A DNA stretch of 64,000 nt from Taeniopygia guttata (Eukaryota; Chordata; Aves; Passeriformes; Estrildidae): positions 563,001-627,000 of the forward strand of contig NC_133028.1 of NCBI RefSeq assembly GCF_048771995.1. The letters run 5' to 3'. The translations under genes were made by a program, and so were the position numbers. The notes beneath the pieces are model-generated. The model ran no database searches, was not told the DNA's origin, and saw only the letters and a program-made list of their open reading frames with translations. This document shows, one piece after another, positions 47,578-59,800 of this stretch. Position 1 is the stretch's first letter; every line of letters begins with the position of its first letter.

Positions 47578-48178
47578 CCAGTGATCCCAGAAACCCAGTG
47601 TCCCAGTGATCCCAGTAATCCCAGTGTCCCAGTGATCCCAGCAAACCCAGTGTCCCAGTGATCCCAGCAGTGTCCCAGTAATCCCAGCAGTGTCCCAGTG
47701 ATCCCAGTAATCCCAGCAAACCCAGTGTCCCAGTAATCCCAGCAGTGTCCCAGTAATCCCAGCAAACCCAGTGTCCCAGTGTCCCAGCAGTGTCCCAGTA
47801 ATCCCAGAAGTGTCCCAGTAATCCCGGCAGTGTCCCAGTAATCCCATCAGAATCCAGTGTCCCAGTAATCCCAGCAAACCCAGTGTCCCAGTGATCCCAG
47901 CAGTGTCCCAGTAATCCCAGCAAACCCAGTGTCCCACCTGTCTCAGCAGTGTCCCAGTAATCCCAGCAAACCGTGTCCCAGTAATCCCAGCAGTGTCCCA
48001 GTAATCCCAGCAAAACCAGTGTCCCAGTGATCCCAGCAAACCCAGTGTCCCACGTGTCCCAGCAGTGTCCCAGTGATCCCAGCAGTGTCCCAGTGATCCC
48101 AGCAAATCCCAGTATCCCAGTGATCCCAGCAGTGTCCCAGTAATCCCAGCAAATCCCAGTATCCCGGGTGTCCCAGCA
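47578..48178. repeat. Minisatellite of CAGTGTCCCAGTAATCCCAG type, about 35 short units
   Basis: Built from GTGTCCCAGTAATCCCAGCA and a variant with GTGATCCCAGCAAACCCA. Unit lengths of 16-18 and 24-26 bp alternate. The minus-strand frames with GLLGHCWDYWDT repeats are by-products. Confidence 0.93.
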
Positions 48179-48242
48179 GAATCCGGGTTTGGAGAAGCTG
48201 GTCCAGGTGTGCTGGGCAGGATCCGAGGGGTGGGAGCCCTGT

Positions 48243-48352
48243 GGAGCCGGGCTGGGACTGGGCTGGGACTGGGCTGGGACTGGGCAGGGACTGGGCTGGG
48301 ACTGGGCTGGGACTGGGCTGGGACTGGGCTGGGACTGGGCTGGGACTGGGGG
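48243..48352. repeat. 11-bp tandem repeat, about 10 copies
   Basis: The unit is GGGCTGGGACT. It is G-rich with regular GGG runs on the plus strand. Confidence 0.92.
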
Positions 48353-48791
48353 GGTTGGCAGCAGAGATGGGATGTGGGAAGGGGCCAGGAGGAAACCTGG
48401 CTGAGGGGGAAATCCCAAATTTCCCCTCAGATGTGTCCCTAAAATCTGACACCCCGATAGCACCCACGGGTGCTCGTGACCCTCGGGTGAACCCTCCCAG
48501 CGTGTGGGAGTGTAACCCTGCGCCAGGGCCACGCCAGGGGGTGCAGGTGACCCCGGACACCCAGAAAACCTTTTCTGGGGGGACAGCCCAGCGATGCCAG
48601 ATCCCAAAGCCAAGCTCTCCCCTCACGCTGGCCATGAATGAGGCAGGAGGCCTCGATTAACACCCCTCAGGAATCCATCCCTAATTGATGTGGGCCTGGG
48701 GGCTCTGCAGGGGCACCGCTCCAGCCCCGGCCCTCCACTCATCTGCTCCTCTGGCCAGCGCTGCCAGGGAGCTGGGAGGGCTGGGACACAC
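48353..48791. other. Spacer, single-copy
   Basis: Nothing recognised. Confidence 0.4.
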
Positions 48792-48950
48792 CCCAGAGCT
48801 GCCCCAGAGCCACCCCATGGCCACCCCACAGCCACCCCAGAGCTGCCCCATAGCCACCCCATGGCCACCCCAGAGCCACCCCAGAGCCACCCCAGAGCCG
48901 CCCCACAGCCACCCCAGAGCCACCCCAGAGCCGCCCCACAGCTGCCCACC
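48792..48950. repeat. 10-bp tandem repeat, about 16 copies
   Basis: The unit is GCCACCCCAG with variants GCTGCCCCAG and GCCGCCCCAC. Confidence 0.92.
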
Positions 48951-48955
48951 CAGAG

Positions 48956-49214
48956 ACACAACTGGGGTGTCAGGGACACAGCCAGGGTGTCAGGGACACA
49001 GCCAGGACCAGGGACACAGCCAGGGTGTCAGGGACACAGCCAGGACCAGGGACACAGCCGGGGTGTCAGGGACACAGCCAGAACCGAGGCAGGGACACAG
49101 CGAGGTGTCAGGGACACAACCAGGACCAGGGACACAGCCAGGGTGTCAGGGACACAGCCACGGTGTCAGGGACACAGCCAGGGTGTCAGGGACACAGCCA
49201 GGACCAAGGCAGGA
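48956..49214. repeat. 18-20-bp minisatellite, about 14 copies
   Basis: The unit is GGGACACAGCCAGGGTGTCA; a second form GGGACACAGCCAGGACCA is mixed in. Confidence 0.93.
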
Positions 49215-49369
49215 TGCTCGGGGACCCAGCTGGGATCAAGGCAGGGATGGAGCCAGGACGCTCAGGGACTGTCCTGGTCCCAGGGCCGTGTCCTGGCCCC
49301 GTGTGTCCGGCCCGGGATGGGCAGGAGCAGCGCAGGTGCCCAGCTGGGCACAGCCCGGCACGCCGATCC

Positions 49370-49425
49370 CCGGGGAGGATTCAATCCCCGGGGAGGATTC
49401 AATCCCCGGGGAGGATTCCCGGGGG
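49370..49425. repeat. 18-bp tandem repeat, 3 copies
   Basis: The unit is CCCCGGGGAGGATTCAAT. It sits at the edge of the CpG island that begins FBXO41. Confidence 0.9.
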
Positions 49426-49429
49426 ATCC

Positions 49430-50083
49430 CGGCCGGGAGCTGCCGGGGGCGGTGGGGAAGGGGCTCTGGGGCCGGGGGCTGCCATGGCAGCCGTGTTCGT
49501 GGGGACACAGGCAGAGGGAGCTGTGCGGGAGGAACCGGCGGCGAGGCAGCCCCGGCTGCAGGGGAGGCGGCGGCTGCCGGCGCTCGCCCTCCGCCTCCTC
49601 CATCTCCGCATCCCTCCCTCGCCGTGCCGAGCCCTCGCTGAGCCCCAGCGCCCCGGGGACCGCCATCCCCAGGGTGCCAGAGCCGCCACCCTCCCAGCAC
49701 CCGCCGGGGCCTTCAGCCTCGGCCTCCTTCCTTCCTCCTCCTCCCCCGCCTCCTCCCCCCACCCGCAGCCACCACCCTCCCTCCCTCCCTCCCTCCGTCC
49801 CTCCTTCCCCGGGGCCTGCCTGGCATGGAGGTGCTGGCCGCGGGGAGCCGGATGCTTCCCGGGGGCTGCATCCCCGCTGCCCCGCAGCCCCGAGCCCGCA
49901 TCCCCCGGGCCCCGCATCCCCCCGCCCCGGCCCAGCCCTGAGCCGCCTCCTTTGTGCGGCGGAGCGGCCGGGCGGGCTCCGGCCCCCTCCGCACCCCCGG
50001 CCCGAGGGTGGCCCGCGGGCGGCCGGGAGGGATGCTGCCCTCGCCGGAGGAGCCCAGCGCGGGAGGTCGGCGGCCAGGAGCAG
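49430..50083 (+). promoter_or_regulatory. FBXO41: FBXO41 CpG-island promoter and probable non-coding first exon
   Basis: Very CpG-rich, with (CCTCC)n/(CCCTC)n tracts around 49735-49810. The sequence ends at a consensus donor CAG|GTATGG (exon end 50083). Family knowledge: the FBXO41 ATG lies in the second exon, after a 5' non-coding exon. A good acceptor (CTCTCTTGCAG, exon starting near 52971) lies upstream of the ATG at 53164. The start of transcription cannot be set exactly. The CpG-rich stretch at 50900-51400 could hold an alternative start. Confidence 0.5.
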
Positions 50084-50387
50084 GTATGGGGCCAGAGGGG
50101 ACGGGATGGAGCGCGGATGGTGCCCCGGGAGGCGGTCGCTTGTCCCCAGGATGCTCCTCACCCACGGCCCCCGGGAGCAGCGGGACGCGGCGGGGACAAA
50201 GCCGCTGCCAGGATGTGAGGACGGACCCGCCGCTCCCTGCTCCAGGGGCTGGGGGGACAAAAAATCCATCCGGATTTTCATACCCACCTCCCCCGAGCCC
50301 TCTGTGCCTCAGCGCCAGCCGGCATCGCCCACCACGGTGCTCCCACCCCGCTGGAGCGCCGGGGAAGGATGGGGACCAGCGGCGCGG
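50084..50387. other. FBXO41 5' intron, start
   Basis: GC-rich, no other exon seen. The long plus-strand frames here (up to 746 codons, 48690-50930) are chance frames over CpG-rich DNA and arrays. Confidence 0.45.
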
Positions 50388-50824
50388 GCATCACCCTCCA
50401 CCCGGCATCACCTCCACCCGGCATCACCTCCATCCTGGCATCATCCTCCACCCGGCATCACCTCCATCCCGGCATCACCCTCCGGCCCCATCACCCTCCA
50501 GCCCCCATCACCCTCCATCCGGCATCACCCTCCAGCCCCCATCACCCTCCACCCGGCATTACCTCCATCCTGGCATCACCCTCCAGCCCCCATCACCCTC
50601 CACCCGGCATCACCTCCATCCCGGCATCACCCTCCATCCTGGCATCACCCTCCAGCCCCCATCACCCTCCAGCCCCCATCACCCTCCATCCCCCCATCAC
50701 CCTCCATCCCAGCATCACCTCCATCCCAGCATCACCTCCATCCCAGCATCACCTCCATCCCGGCATCATCCTCCAGCCCCATCACCCTCCAGCCCCCATC
50801 ACCCTCCAGACCCATCACCCCACC
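50388..50824. repeat. 17-bp minisatellite, about 25 copies
   Basis: Units CATCACCCTCCAGCCCC and CATCACCTCCATCCCGG (16-17 bp) are mixed irregularly. Confidence 0.93.
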
Positions 50825-52334
50825 CCGCAGCAGCCCCCCCACTCTCCCCTCCATCCCCTCCCTCTCCGGGCAGAAGGGGAGTGCTGCCGCTGTGTTTTTG
50901 GGGCGGGTGGGCAGAGCAGAGCAGCGTTAGACAATGCGAGGGAAGGCTCCATGATGGGTGCAGGTGGCGGCGCCGGAGCAGCCCGGCGATGCTGCAGTCC
51001 CGCGGCCGGCAGCGGCTCCAGCTCCGGGTGCCTGTGGCTTTTATTAGCGCAGCAATCGCTCCCCGAGCCATTCCCTCCCATCCTGCTCGTTGCCGTGGCG
51101 ATGGGAGCGAGGGGAGGTTTGCGGCAGGGGAAGGACCGGCCGGGACGAGGGAGCTCCGTGCGCCTCCCGATCCACCCGGGCCGGATCCTGCCGTGGATTT
51201 CGGCCGGGAAATTCGGGCTGAGGCTGCTCGGGTGGCCCGGGAGACGCGGGAGGGATCCAGGCCCGAGACACCACGGCACGATTCCCCCTCCTGCGCTGGA
51301 AAAGCGCTTTCTCATCCCCCGGACTCGCTTTGTGCTCGCCGCGGTTCGGGGTCGGGCCGGGCCGGGGTGGGGTTGATGCGGGAGGGTGTGTTTGGTAACG
51401 ACCCCAAAACGCAGCCAAGCGGGTCACAAGCCCTCACAAAACCAGGCTCGTCCTGGTTTTATTTCTGGCATGGATTGCTTGCCGTTGCTGATTTTTCCCT
51501 TAAAAAATGGTTTCCCAGCCTCGTGGCCCGGTTGTCCCTCTGAGGGGATGCTGAGCCACCGGGGATGCTGCCCTGGGGACCAGCAGGGATGGATGGAGCT
51601 CCCGTGGCCGTTCAGGGCTCACCAACTGGTGGCTATGGGATGCAGGAGGGCTCTGAGGGCTTTTAGGGTGCTGGGAAGAGTCCCTTGTGGGATATTGCAG
51701 CGGGATGGGCGTGGGATACTCCCACCCACGGCTGCCCTCGGTAAAAGCGTTGCCGTTTTCATGTTTGAATGACAAATGAATGAAAAATGAAAGTATTGTG
51801 CCCTGAGGTGTGTTTGCGCCCTCGAGGCTGGAGGGGACCTCGGCAGCCTCCTGGGGTGGATTTTCACTGGTTTTTCCCATTTCACAGGGGCGGGGTTTCC
51901 CCCAGTGGTGGTGTGGAGGAATTTGTGAGTGGGGGATGAACCAGGTCCCACAGGGACCCTCACCCCCCCAGGGAGGAGAGGCCACCATGTCCCCTGCATC
52001 GGACAGCCCAGGGCTGGATGAGCCTCTTGGGATGAATCCCCTTCCAGGCTCCATGGGCTGATCCAGCAGCAGTGGGTTGGCCTTCTCTTGGAGAGGGGAG
52101 ATCCCAGCACCTGCTCCTGGTGTGGGGCACAGGGATGGTCCTGGCCCTTGGGGACCCCTGATGCCTCAAGAGAGCAAAAGGCCACCCCTGCCACCTTCTG
52201 TGACAAGCTCAGGGCGGATGGAGCGAGATTCCCATGGGATGGGCACCTTCCTGGTGGCTGTGTTTCCCCAGATGGTTGTGAACCTTCCCGAGGGGTGGGA
52301 GCCTCCCCAGCCATTACAAATCTTCCCGAGGGTT
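50825..52334. other. FBXO41 5' intron, CpG-rich then single-copy
   Basis: CpG-rich to about 51400 (possible second promoter), single-copy after that. No exon firmly recognised. Confidence 0.45.
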
Positions 52335-52398
52335 CCTAGAACCACAGGATCATTCAGATTGGAGAAGCCCTCTAAGAGATCATCGAGTCCAGGAGCTG
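52335..52398 (-). mobile_element. CR1 LINE fragment, tail only
   Basis: AGAACCACAGGATCATTCAG, then TTGGAGAAGCCCTCTAAGAG and ATCATCGAGTCCAGG, the reverse complement of the CR1 tail of the TCATCGAGTCCAACC subfamily. It breaks off at about 52398, shortly before the array. Confidence 0.8.
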
Positions 52399-52485
52399 TG
52401 GAACTCCCCAGGGGCTGTGGAGCTTCCCAAAAGCTGTGGGTCTTCACAAGGGTTGTGGAACTTCCCAATGGCTCCGGAGCTTTCC

Positions 52486-52828
52486 AGGGTTCTGCACATT
52501 CCCAGGGCTCTGCACATTCCCAGTGTTCTGCACATTCCCAGGGCTCTGCACATTCCCAGAGCTCTGCACATTCCCAGGGTTCTGCACATTCCCAGGGCTC
52601 TGCACATTCCCAGGGTTCTGCACATTCCCAGGGTTCTGTACATTCCCAGGGTTCTGTACATTCCCAGGGTTCTGCACATTCCCAGGGCTCTGTACATTCC
52701 CAGTTTTCTGTACATTCCCAGGGTTCTGTACATTCCCAGGACTCTGCACATTCCCAGGGTTCTGCACATTCCCAGGGCTCTGCACATTCCCAGGGCTCTG
52801 TACATTCCCAGGGCTCTGCACCCTTTAG
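52486..52828. repeat. 18-bp minisatellite, about 19 copies
   Basis: The unit is TCTGCACATTCCCAGGGT; TGTACA and GGCTC variants alternate. The period is a multiple of 3, so three frames per strand stay open through it. Confidence 0.95.
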
Positions 52829-53163
52829 CCCCACGTGCCCTTCCAAGGGATGCGCGTGGGTGGGAGGAACGCGGGAGGGTGGTATGGGGCGCAGAGGGCA
52901 CGCACAGAAGGACCAAGGAGGGGTGTTTGGGGCCCCCCAGCCCCATATCCCCACCGCCCCTCTCTTGCAGCGCCCGGCAGCGCTCGATGCTGACCCTGCC
53001 CCGGAGTGCCGGATCCCCCCGCTGTGTGCCGGGCCGTGCCCACGCCATGTCCCCGCGGCGCCGCCGCCCCTGTGCCGGGGGCTGCCCGGCCATCCCCGCG
53101 TGCCCCCGCAGCCCGGGCGCCGCGCCGTGAGGGGTCCCGCCGAGCTGGGGAGCGCAGCCCGGG

Positions 53164-53885
53164 ATGGCCTCGCTGGACCTGCCCTACCGCTGCCCGCGCT
53201 GCGGCGAGCACAAGCGCTTCCGCAGCCTGTCCTCGCTGCGGGCGCACCTGGAGTACAACCACACCTACGAGACCCTCTACGTGCTCTCCAAGACCAACAG
53301 CATCTGCGACGCCGCCGTCTTCCCGCTGGCCGCCGACGCGGCCCTGCTGAGCCCGGCCGCCCGCAGGGACTACTTCGAGAGCACCTCCTTCCAGGGCAAG
53401 GAGCAGCGCTTCTCCTGCGACCTGGTCCCCGCCGAGGAGCTGGAGCCGGCGCCGGCCTCGTCGCCCTCGCCGCGCTATGTGCACGAGATCGAGATCCCGC
53501 TGACCGAGCTCTTCGCCCGCGGCAAGGCCGTGGCGCCCGCGCCCGTCCCGCCGGCCGCCGCGGACGCGGCCTACGAGGAGGGCCTGGCCCGCCTCAAGAT
53601 CCGCGCCTTCGAGAAGCTGGAGGTGGACAAGAGGCTGGAGAAGCTGACGGAGGAGGTGGAGCAGAAGATCGCCTCGCAGGTGGGCCGGCTCCAGGTGGAG
53701 CTGGACCGCAAGAGCTCGGAGCTGGAGAAGGCCAAGCAGGAGAGCCTGCGGCTGAGCCGCGAGAAGCAGGAGCTGGAGGACCGCGCCTCGGAGCTGTCCC
53801 GCCAGGTGGACGTCAGCGTGGAGATGCTGGCGTCCCTCAAGCAGGACCTGGTGCAGAAGGAGCAGGAGCTCACCCGGAAGCAGCA
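53164..53885 (+). CDS. FBXO41: FBXO41 coding exon 1
   Basis: Begins at ATG (MASLDLPYRCPRCGEH), encodes the zinc-finger-like N-terminus, the EIEIPLTELFAR segment and most of the coiled coil. The donor AGCA|GTGAGT leaves phase 2. An upstream acceptor near 52970 shows that this exon also holds about 190 bp of 5' UTR. Confidence 0.95.
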
Positions 53886-56800
53886 GTGAGTCCTCCAGCC
53901 CTGTCCCGGCCCTGGGGTGGGAGGAGAGGGCACCGGGCAGTGAGTCCTGGAGAACCTGTGCCTGCCCCATCCCCGGAGGGGCTCAAGGCCAGGCTGGACA
54001 GGGATTGCAGCAGTGGGGAATAGTGGAAGGTGTCCCTGCCCATGGTAGGGGTTGGAATGAGGTCGGCTTTGGGGTCTCTTCCAATCCAAACAATTCTGCA
54101 AGTCCAGAGGAGCCCAGTACCACCACCAAGCCCCCAGGGCCAGGCTCAGGCACAGCCCCTCGGTGATGCCCACCAGCATCCTCCTTTATCGGGTTCTGCA
54201 CCTCTCCCACCCCTCAGTGCCACACAGACCTGGGCTCCTCCACAGCTGGGTCATGGCAGCCAGACCTTGTCCCAGGGTCCCCAGTGCTCCCAGGACATGG
54301 CCAGGCTGGGGATCCCTGAGCCACAGACTGCTTTGGGCTGAAAGAATCCTAAATCCCACCTCGTTCCCACCCCATCCGCGGCTGTGCCAAATTCCAGGTT
54401 TTTCTCCCAGAGGGAGGGCGGGGCAGCCCGAGCAGTGCCAGCTCCACTTGCTGTGAAGCCTGTGGCACTGCCATCCTCACTTCCACCCCATGTTCCCCAC
54501 TCAGCACCCCGTGCCCACCCCATATTCCCCACTCAGCACCCCGTGCCCACCCCAAGGCTGCCCCTGAGCTCCCCCAGCCCGGCGCTGGCTCACGCTGCCC
54601 ATCGGTGCTGTCCCAGCAAAGCAGACCTCGCACCTCAGGGCTCTGGCACATCTGGAGTGGTCTGTGAGGAGCTTGTGGGGACAGGCAGGGCTGGGCTGGG
54701 CTGGGCTGGGAGCACTGCTGGGATTCCTGAGGGAATTGCTTTGATTCCCGTCATCCTCTGCACATTTGTGGATGACTTTGACTCCAAAATAATGACCTGG
54801 CTCAGAAACGGGGCTCCCAGGGTGGGGGGGATGTCCTGGGTGAGGAGCGGGGTGACCCCGGGGACACCTCCAGGTCTGGGGGCACGTCTGTGGGACAGGC
54901 AGTGAGGGGTTTGGGGGCTGCCTCCTTGTTCAGGGGCAGCCTGGGGATGTGTGGTGAGGGAATTAAGGACACCAGCGTGGGTGGGTCTGGAGCAGGGCCT
55001 GGAGACAGCCAGGCAGGGTAAATAGAGGGTCAAATGGCTCTTGGTGGAACCTGGACAATGTTACCACAGGAAACCCCGGGTTTATGCCAGAACTACCTCC
55101 TGAACCTCCCATTCCTTAGAGAAACCCTCCTGGCCCTCAGCTGTCCCCATCAGACCCCAAACTCCTGCACCCCAAGGGACAAAATCCCTTGTGAGGCTGC
55201 AGGGAGAGCATGGGGAGCGCTGGTGGCGGGGGGAGGTTTTCTCCTGGATGTGAGGAGGTCATCAGAAATCATTTTAATCAGCCAAGCCTTCCCTGAAAAC
55301 ACAGTGGGAACATTTCCCAGCTCTGCCAGCTCCAAGACACCACGACGTCCTCCTGGGAGACCTTTGGCTCCCGGGCTCTGTTTCCTCTGCCAGGAGTGTT
55401 TTTCCACCCAGGCCACGGGAATGAGAGGGAGGCGGGTGATAACCATCAGCATCACCTTACAGCTGCTGCCCAGCTCCACATTTGCCTTCCAAATCCCCTG
55501 GGGCCCCTTCAGGATCCTTCCCAGAGCATCCTCAGAGCTGCCAGGCTCTGCCTGCCAGCGGCAGGTGGGGGAGAAATTAATGGATAACTAATCGGTGATT
55601 AATTGGTAACTGATAGCCAGCAGTGGGAATTATGTCACTAAGAGCTGCCCCCTCCTTTGCCCTCGTGCTGCTGAGCAGATCAGATCCAGGTGTGCGGGGT
55701 CCGTGTGCAGGGCCAGGTTTGGTGCCCAGGTGTGCAGTCAGGGCTCTGAGGGCAGCTGTGTGCCCAGGTGTGCAGGTGTGCCCAGGTGTGCAGTCAGGGC
55801 TCTGAGGGCAGCGGTGTGCCCAGGTGTGCAGGTGTGCCCAGGTGTGCAGGTGTGCCCAGGTGCTGAGGGCAGCTGTGTGCCCAGGTGTGCAGGTGTGCCC
55901 AGGTGTGCAGGTGTGCCCAGGTGCTGAGGGCAGCTGTGTGCCCAGGTGCCCAAGGCCAGGCGGGTGTGCTGGTGCTTCTCTGCTCAGCCTGGTGAGGCTG
56001 GGTGTGCCTGCTGCTGTGTCCGGGGCCAGGTGTGCCCCAGGCAGGTGTGCAAAGCTGGGTTTGTGCCTCTTCAGGGGCTCCTGGATGTGGAGTGCAGGTG
56101 TGAGCAGTGCTGAGTGCAGCCCCGTGGGTGTGTGAGCAGCCCCGTGGGTGTGTGACCATCCCTGTGGGTGTGTGAGCAGCCCCACGGGTGTGTGAGCAGC
56201 CCCGTGGGTATGTGAGCAGCTCTGTGGGGTGTGTGAGCGGCTCCGTGGGTGTGTGAGCAGCTCCGTGGGTGTGTGAGCAGCCCCGTGGGTGTGTGAGCAG
56301 CCCCGTGGGTGTGTGCAGCACCAGCAGTGCAGGTGTGAGCATCTCTGCCTGTGCCTGGGGTGTGTTCACGTGGGTGCTCTGGGGCCGTGGAATGGTTTGG
56401 GTGGGAAGGGACTCTAAATCCCACCCAGTGCCAGCCCTGCCATGGCAGGGACACCTCCCACTGTGCCAGGTGCTCCAAGCCCTGTCCAGCCTGGCCTTGG
56501 GCACTGCCAGGGATCCAGGGGCTGCCACAGCTGCTCTGGGCACCTGTGCCAGGGCCTCACACCCTCCTGATGCTGCCTGTCCGTGCCTGCTGGTCGTGCC
56601 TGTCCATGTGTGCTGTGTGCTGTGTGCTGTGTGCTGTGTGTGTACCACGCTGTGTGTGCACCGGTGCACCCCTGGGTGTCCCTGGAGGGAGCACGTTGGG
56701 GTGCAGGGATGCGCTGGCCCCGTGTGTCTGAGCCGTGTGGCCTCGCTGGTGTGTCTGTGCTGGTGCCCGTGGGTGTTTCCCTGGTTCTTGGGGAGCGGAT

Positions 56801-59800
56801 GAGCACGGCGGGTGTCTGTGCTGGGCTGGGGTCAGCTCGGCTCACAGAGCTGCTGTCACACGTTTTGGGGGAACAGCCCTGCTGCAGCCTCAGAGCTCCC
56901 GAGCAGCTGTTAACTAATGTGTTAATGAGGGAGCCAGGGCCCTGCAACCACCGGGCTGAGCAGAGTTTGGGGTGTCAGTGCCACCCTCCTCCCTCACCCT
57001 GTCACACCATCACCACCCCTGCCCTCTGCTCCATCCTGCTGCGGAGCGCGATTCCAGCCCGGCAGTGATGGCCGAGGTGCCGGGATGTCAGCTCCCCCTA
57101 AGCCAAGGCGGCAGCTCCCCCTAAACCAAAGTGGCAGTACCCCCCTAAACCAAGGCGGCAGCACCCCCTAAACCAAGGCGGCAGCTCCCCCCAAACCAAG
57201 GCGGCAGCTCCCCCCAAACCAAGGCGGCAGCTCCCCCTAAACCAAAGTGGCAGTACCCCCCTAAACCAAGGCGGCAGCTCCCCCTAAACCAAGGCGGCAG
57301 CTCCCCCTAAACCAAGGCGGCAGCTCCCCCTAAACCAAAGTGGCAGTACCCCCCTAAACCAAGGCGGCAGCTCCCCCTAAACCAAGGCGGCAGCTCCCCC
57401 TAAACCAAGGCGGCAGTTCCCCCCAAACCAAGGCGGCAGCACCCCCTAACCAAGGCGGCAGCACCCCCTAAACCAAGGCGGCAGCTCCCCCTAAACCAAG
57501 GGACAGCTCCCCCTAAACCAAGGCGGCAGCACCCCCTAAACCAAGGCGGCACCACCCCCCGCCCGCTGGGACATCCCCTCACCCCTGTCCTGCCCCAGGC
57601 CCTCCGGGGCCGCCCAGAGCCGCACCGGGCCGGGCACGGGACAATGCGGGCGCGCTCGGGCCGCTCCCAGCCGGACGCGGGGCCGGAGGGGATGGGGGGA
57701 CAGCCCCGGGTGTCACCGCGGGTCCCCCTGGCAGGGAGGTGCTGCAGATCGACCAGTTCCTGAAGGAGACGGCGGCGCGGGAGGCCAACGCCAAAGTGCG
57801 GCTGCAGCACTTCATCGAGGAGCTGCTGGAGCGCGCCGACCGCGCCGAGAAGCAGCTGCAGATCATCAGCAGCAGCTGCGGCACCACCCCCAACGGCAGC
57901 CTGGGCCGCTGCGGCACCCCGGCCACCAAGGGCATCGCCAGAGCGGCACCTCTGCGGGCACAGGCACGGCGGGGCTGCGGGAGCGCGCCCGGGGCTGCGG
58001 GAACGTGTCCGGGGCTGCGGGAACTCACCCTCTGCTTCGGGATTCACCCTCTGCTTCGGGAATGTGTCCGGGGCTGCGGGAGCGCGCCCGGGGCTGCGGG
58101 AACTCACCCTCTGCTCCGGGAGTATCCCGAGGCTGCGGGAACTCACCCTCTGCTCCGGGAGTATCCCGAGGCTGCGGGAACTCACCCTCTGCTCCGGGAG
58201 TATCCCGAGGCTGCGGGAACTCACCCTCTGCTCCGGGAATGTGTCCGGGGCTCCGGGAATTCACCCTCTGCTCCGGGAATGTGCCCGGGGCTGCGGGAGT
58301 GCGCCCTGGCTCTCCTCTGCCCGGGGCGGTGCGGGGCGGTGCGGGGTCCCCATCTCCTTCCCACGGGGATGGGTGATCCTGGGTGGGGTCCCGAGGAGAA
58401 GCTGTTTCTCCGGCGGCACTGGTGATGCCGGAGCGCCGCTCCGCATCCCGCTGGGGAGGGTGTCCCCCCAGAACGCTGCGGGTGCCCTGCCCCGGCTGCA
58501 CGCCACGGTGGGTGTGCCACGGTGGCCCTCTTGTCCCCTGTCCCCGCAGAGAGAGCGGCACCCGGGCCCGGGGGTGGCCGCGCACGGTCCCTACGGCGTG
58601 TCCAACCAGCGCTCCTCCTCCAGCACCGGGTGAGTGCCCGGCCCGCCGCCCGCCGCCGTTTTACCGGGAGGACCGGAGCGGGACGCGATCCCTGACCGGC
58701 ACATCCCGTCCGCAGGGCCTCGAGCCGGGCCAAGGCCGTGTCGCAGAGCTCGGGCTGCTACGACAGCGACAGCGCGGAGCCGTGTCCCGCGGAGGACGCG
58801 GCCGAGGCACCGCCGTTCGCGGCGCGGGGCTCGGGGCTGCGCCGCCAGGCCATCCACAACTGGCACCGCCGGCCCTACCGCAACAGCACCGAGGGCGAGG
58901 AGGGCGACGTGTCCGACGTGGGCTCCCGCACCACCGAGTCGGAGGCCGAGGGCTGGGAGCCCGAGGGGCCGGGCTGCGCCGCGTCCCGAGCGCCCGGCGG
59001 CTGCCGCCTGACCGGTGAGGGCACCGCGGGGCTGGGGGGCTGGGAGCCGTGGGACGGAGCTGCCCTCATCCCCTTACCCGCGTTCTCCCCACGCACCAGT
59101 GGCCACGGACGCCGGGTGTGCCGCGGGCAGGCCCGAGGGGGCCGGGGCCAAGGCGTGCCGGCCGGAGCGGGGCAGCCCGGGCCACTCCAGCGAGGTGATC
59201 AGCCCCGAGATCCTCAAGATGCGGGCGGCCCTCTTCTGCATCTTCACCTACCTGGACACCAGGACGCTGCTGCGCGCGGCCGAGGTGTGCAAGGACTGGA
59301 AGTTCGTGGCCCGGCACCCCGCCGTGTGGACGCGGGTGCTGCTGGAGAACGCCCGCGTCTCCTCCAAGGTACTGGGGAGGGCGGGCACGGCCGGGCCGGG
59401 CCTTTCTTCAGAGGGGCACAGCGGGTGAGCCTCTCCTGTGCCGGGGGGGCTGGCATGGGGACACAGTGGGCACCTGCTCCGTGCTGGAGCTGCTGCAGGT
59501 GAATGCTGGAGGACAGGAGCTCACGCCGGCACAGGTTTTCATGTGCTCTTCTGGTCACACCCGTGATTTTATGGTCATGCCCATGGATTTGTGGTCACGC
59601 CCGTGGTTTTGTGGTCACGCCCGTGGTTTTGTGGTCACACCCGTGATTTTGTGGTCATGCCCATGGTTTTGTGGCACATGCCTATGGTTTTATGGTCACA
59701 CCCATGGTTTTGTGGTCACACCCATGAATTTGTGGTCATGCCCGTGATTTTGTGATCATGCCCATGAATTTGTGGTCATGCCTGTGATTTTGTGGTCACA

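Larger units (their letters stand above)
53886..57734 (+). other. FBXO41 intron after coding exon 1
   Basis: About 3.8 kb. It holds a CR1 fragment near 54 kb, single-copy sequence, and minisatellites at 55.7, 56.1 and 57.1 kb. No additional exon was recognised. Confidence 0.85.

Noticed and set aside
48690-50930. A 746-codon plus-strand frame
   Set aside because: It crosses two minisatellites and a CpG island, has no domain, and its composition follows GC content. EGR4 and FBXO41 flank it without needing it.
52077-54023. A 648-codon plus-strand frame overlapping FBXO41
   Set aside because: It runs through the 18-bp array and then reads FBXO41 coding exon 1 in the wrong frame.
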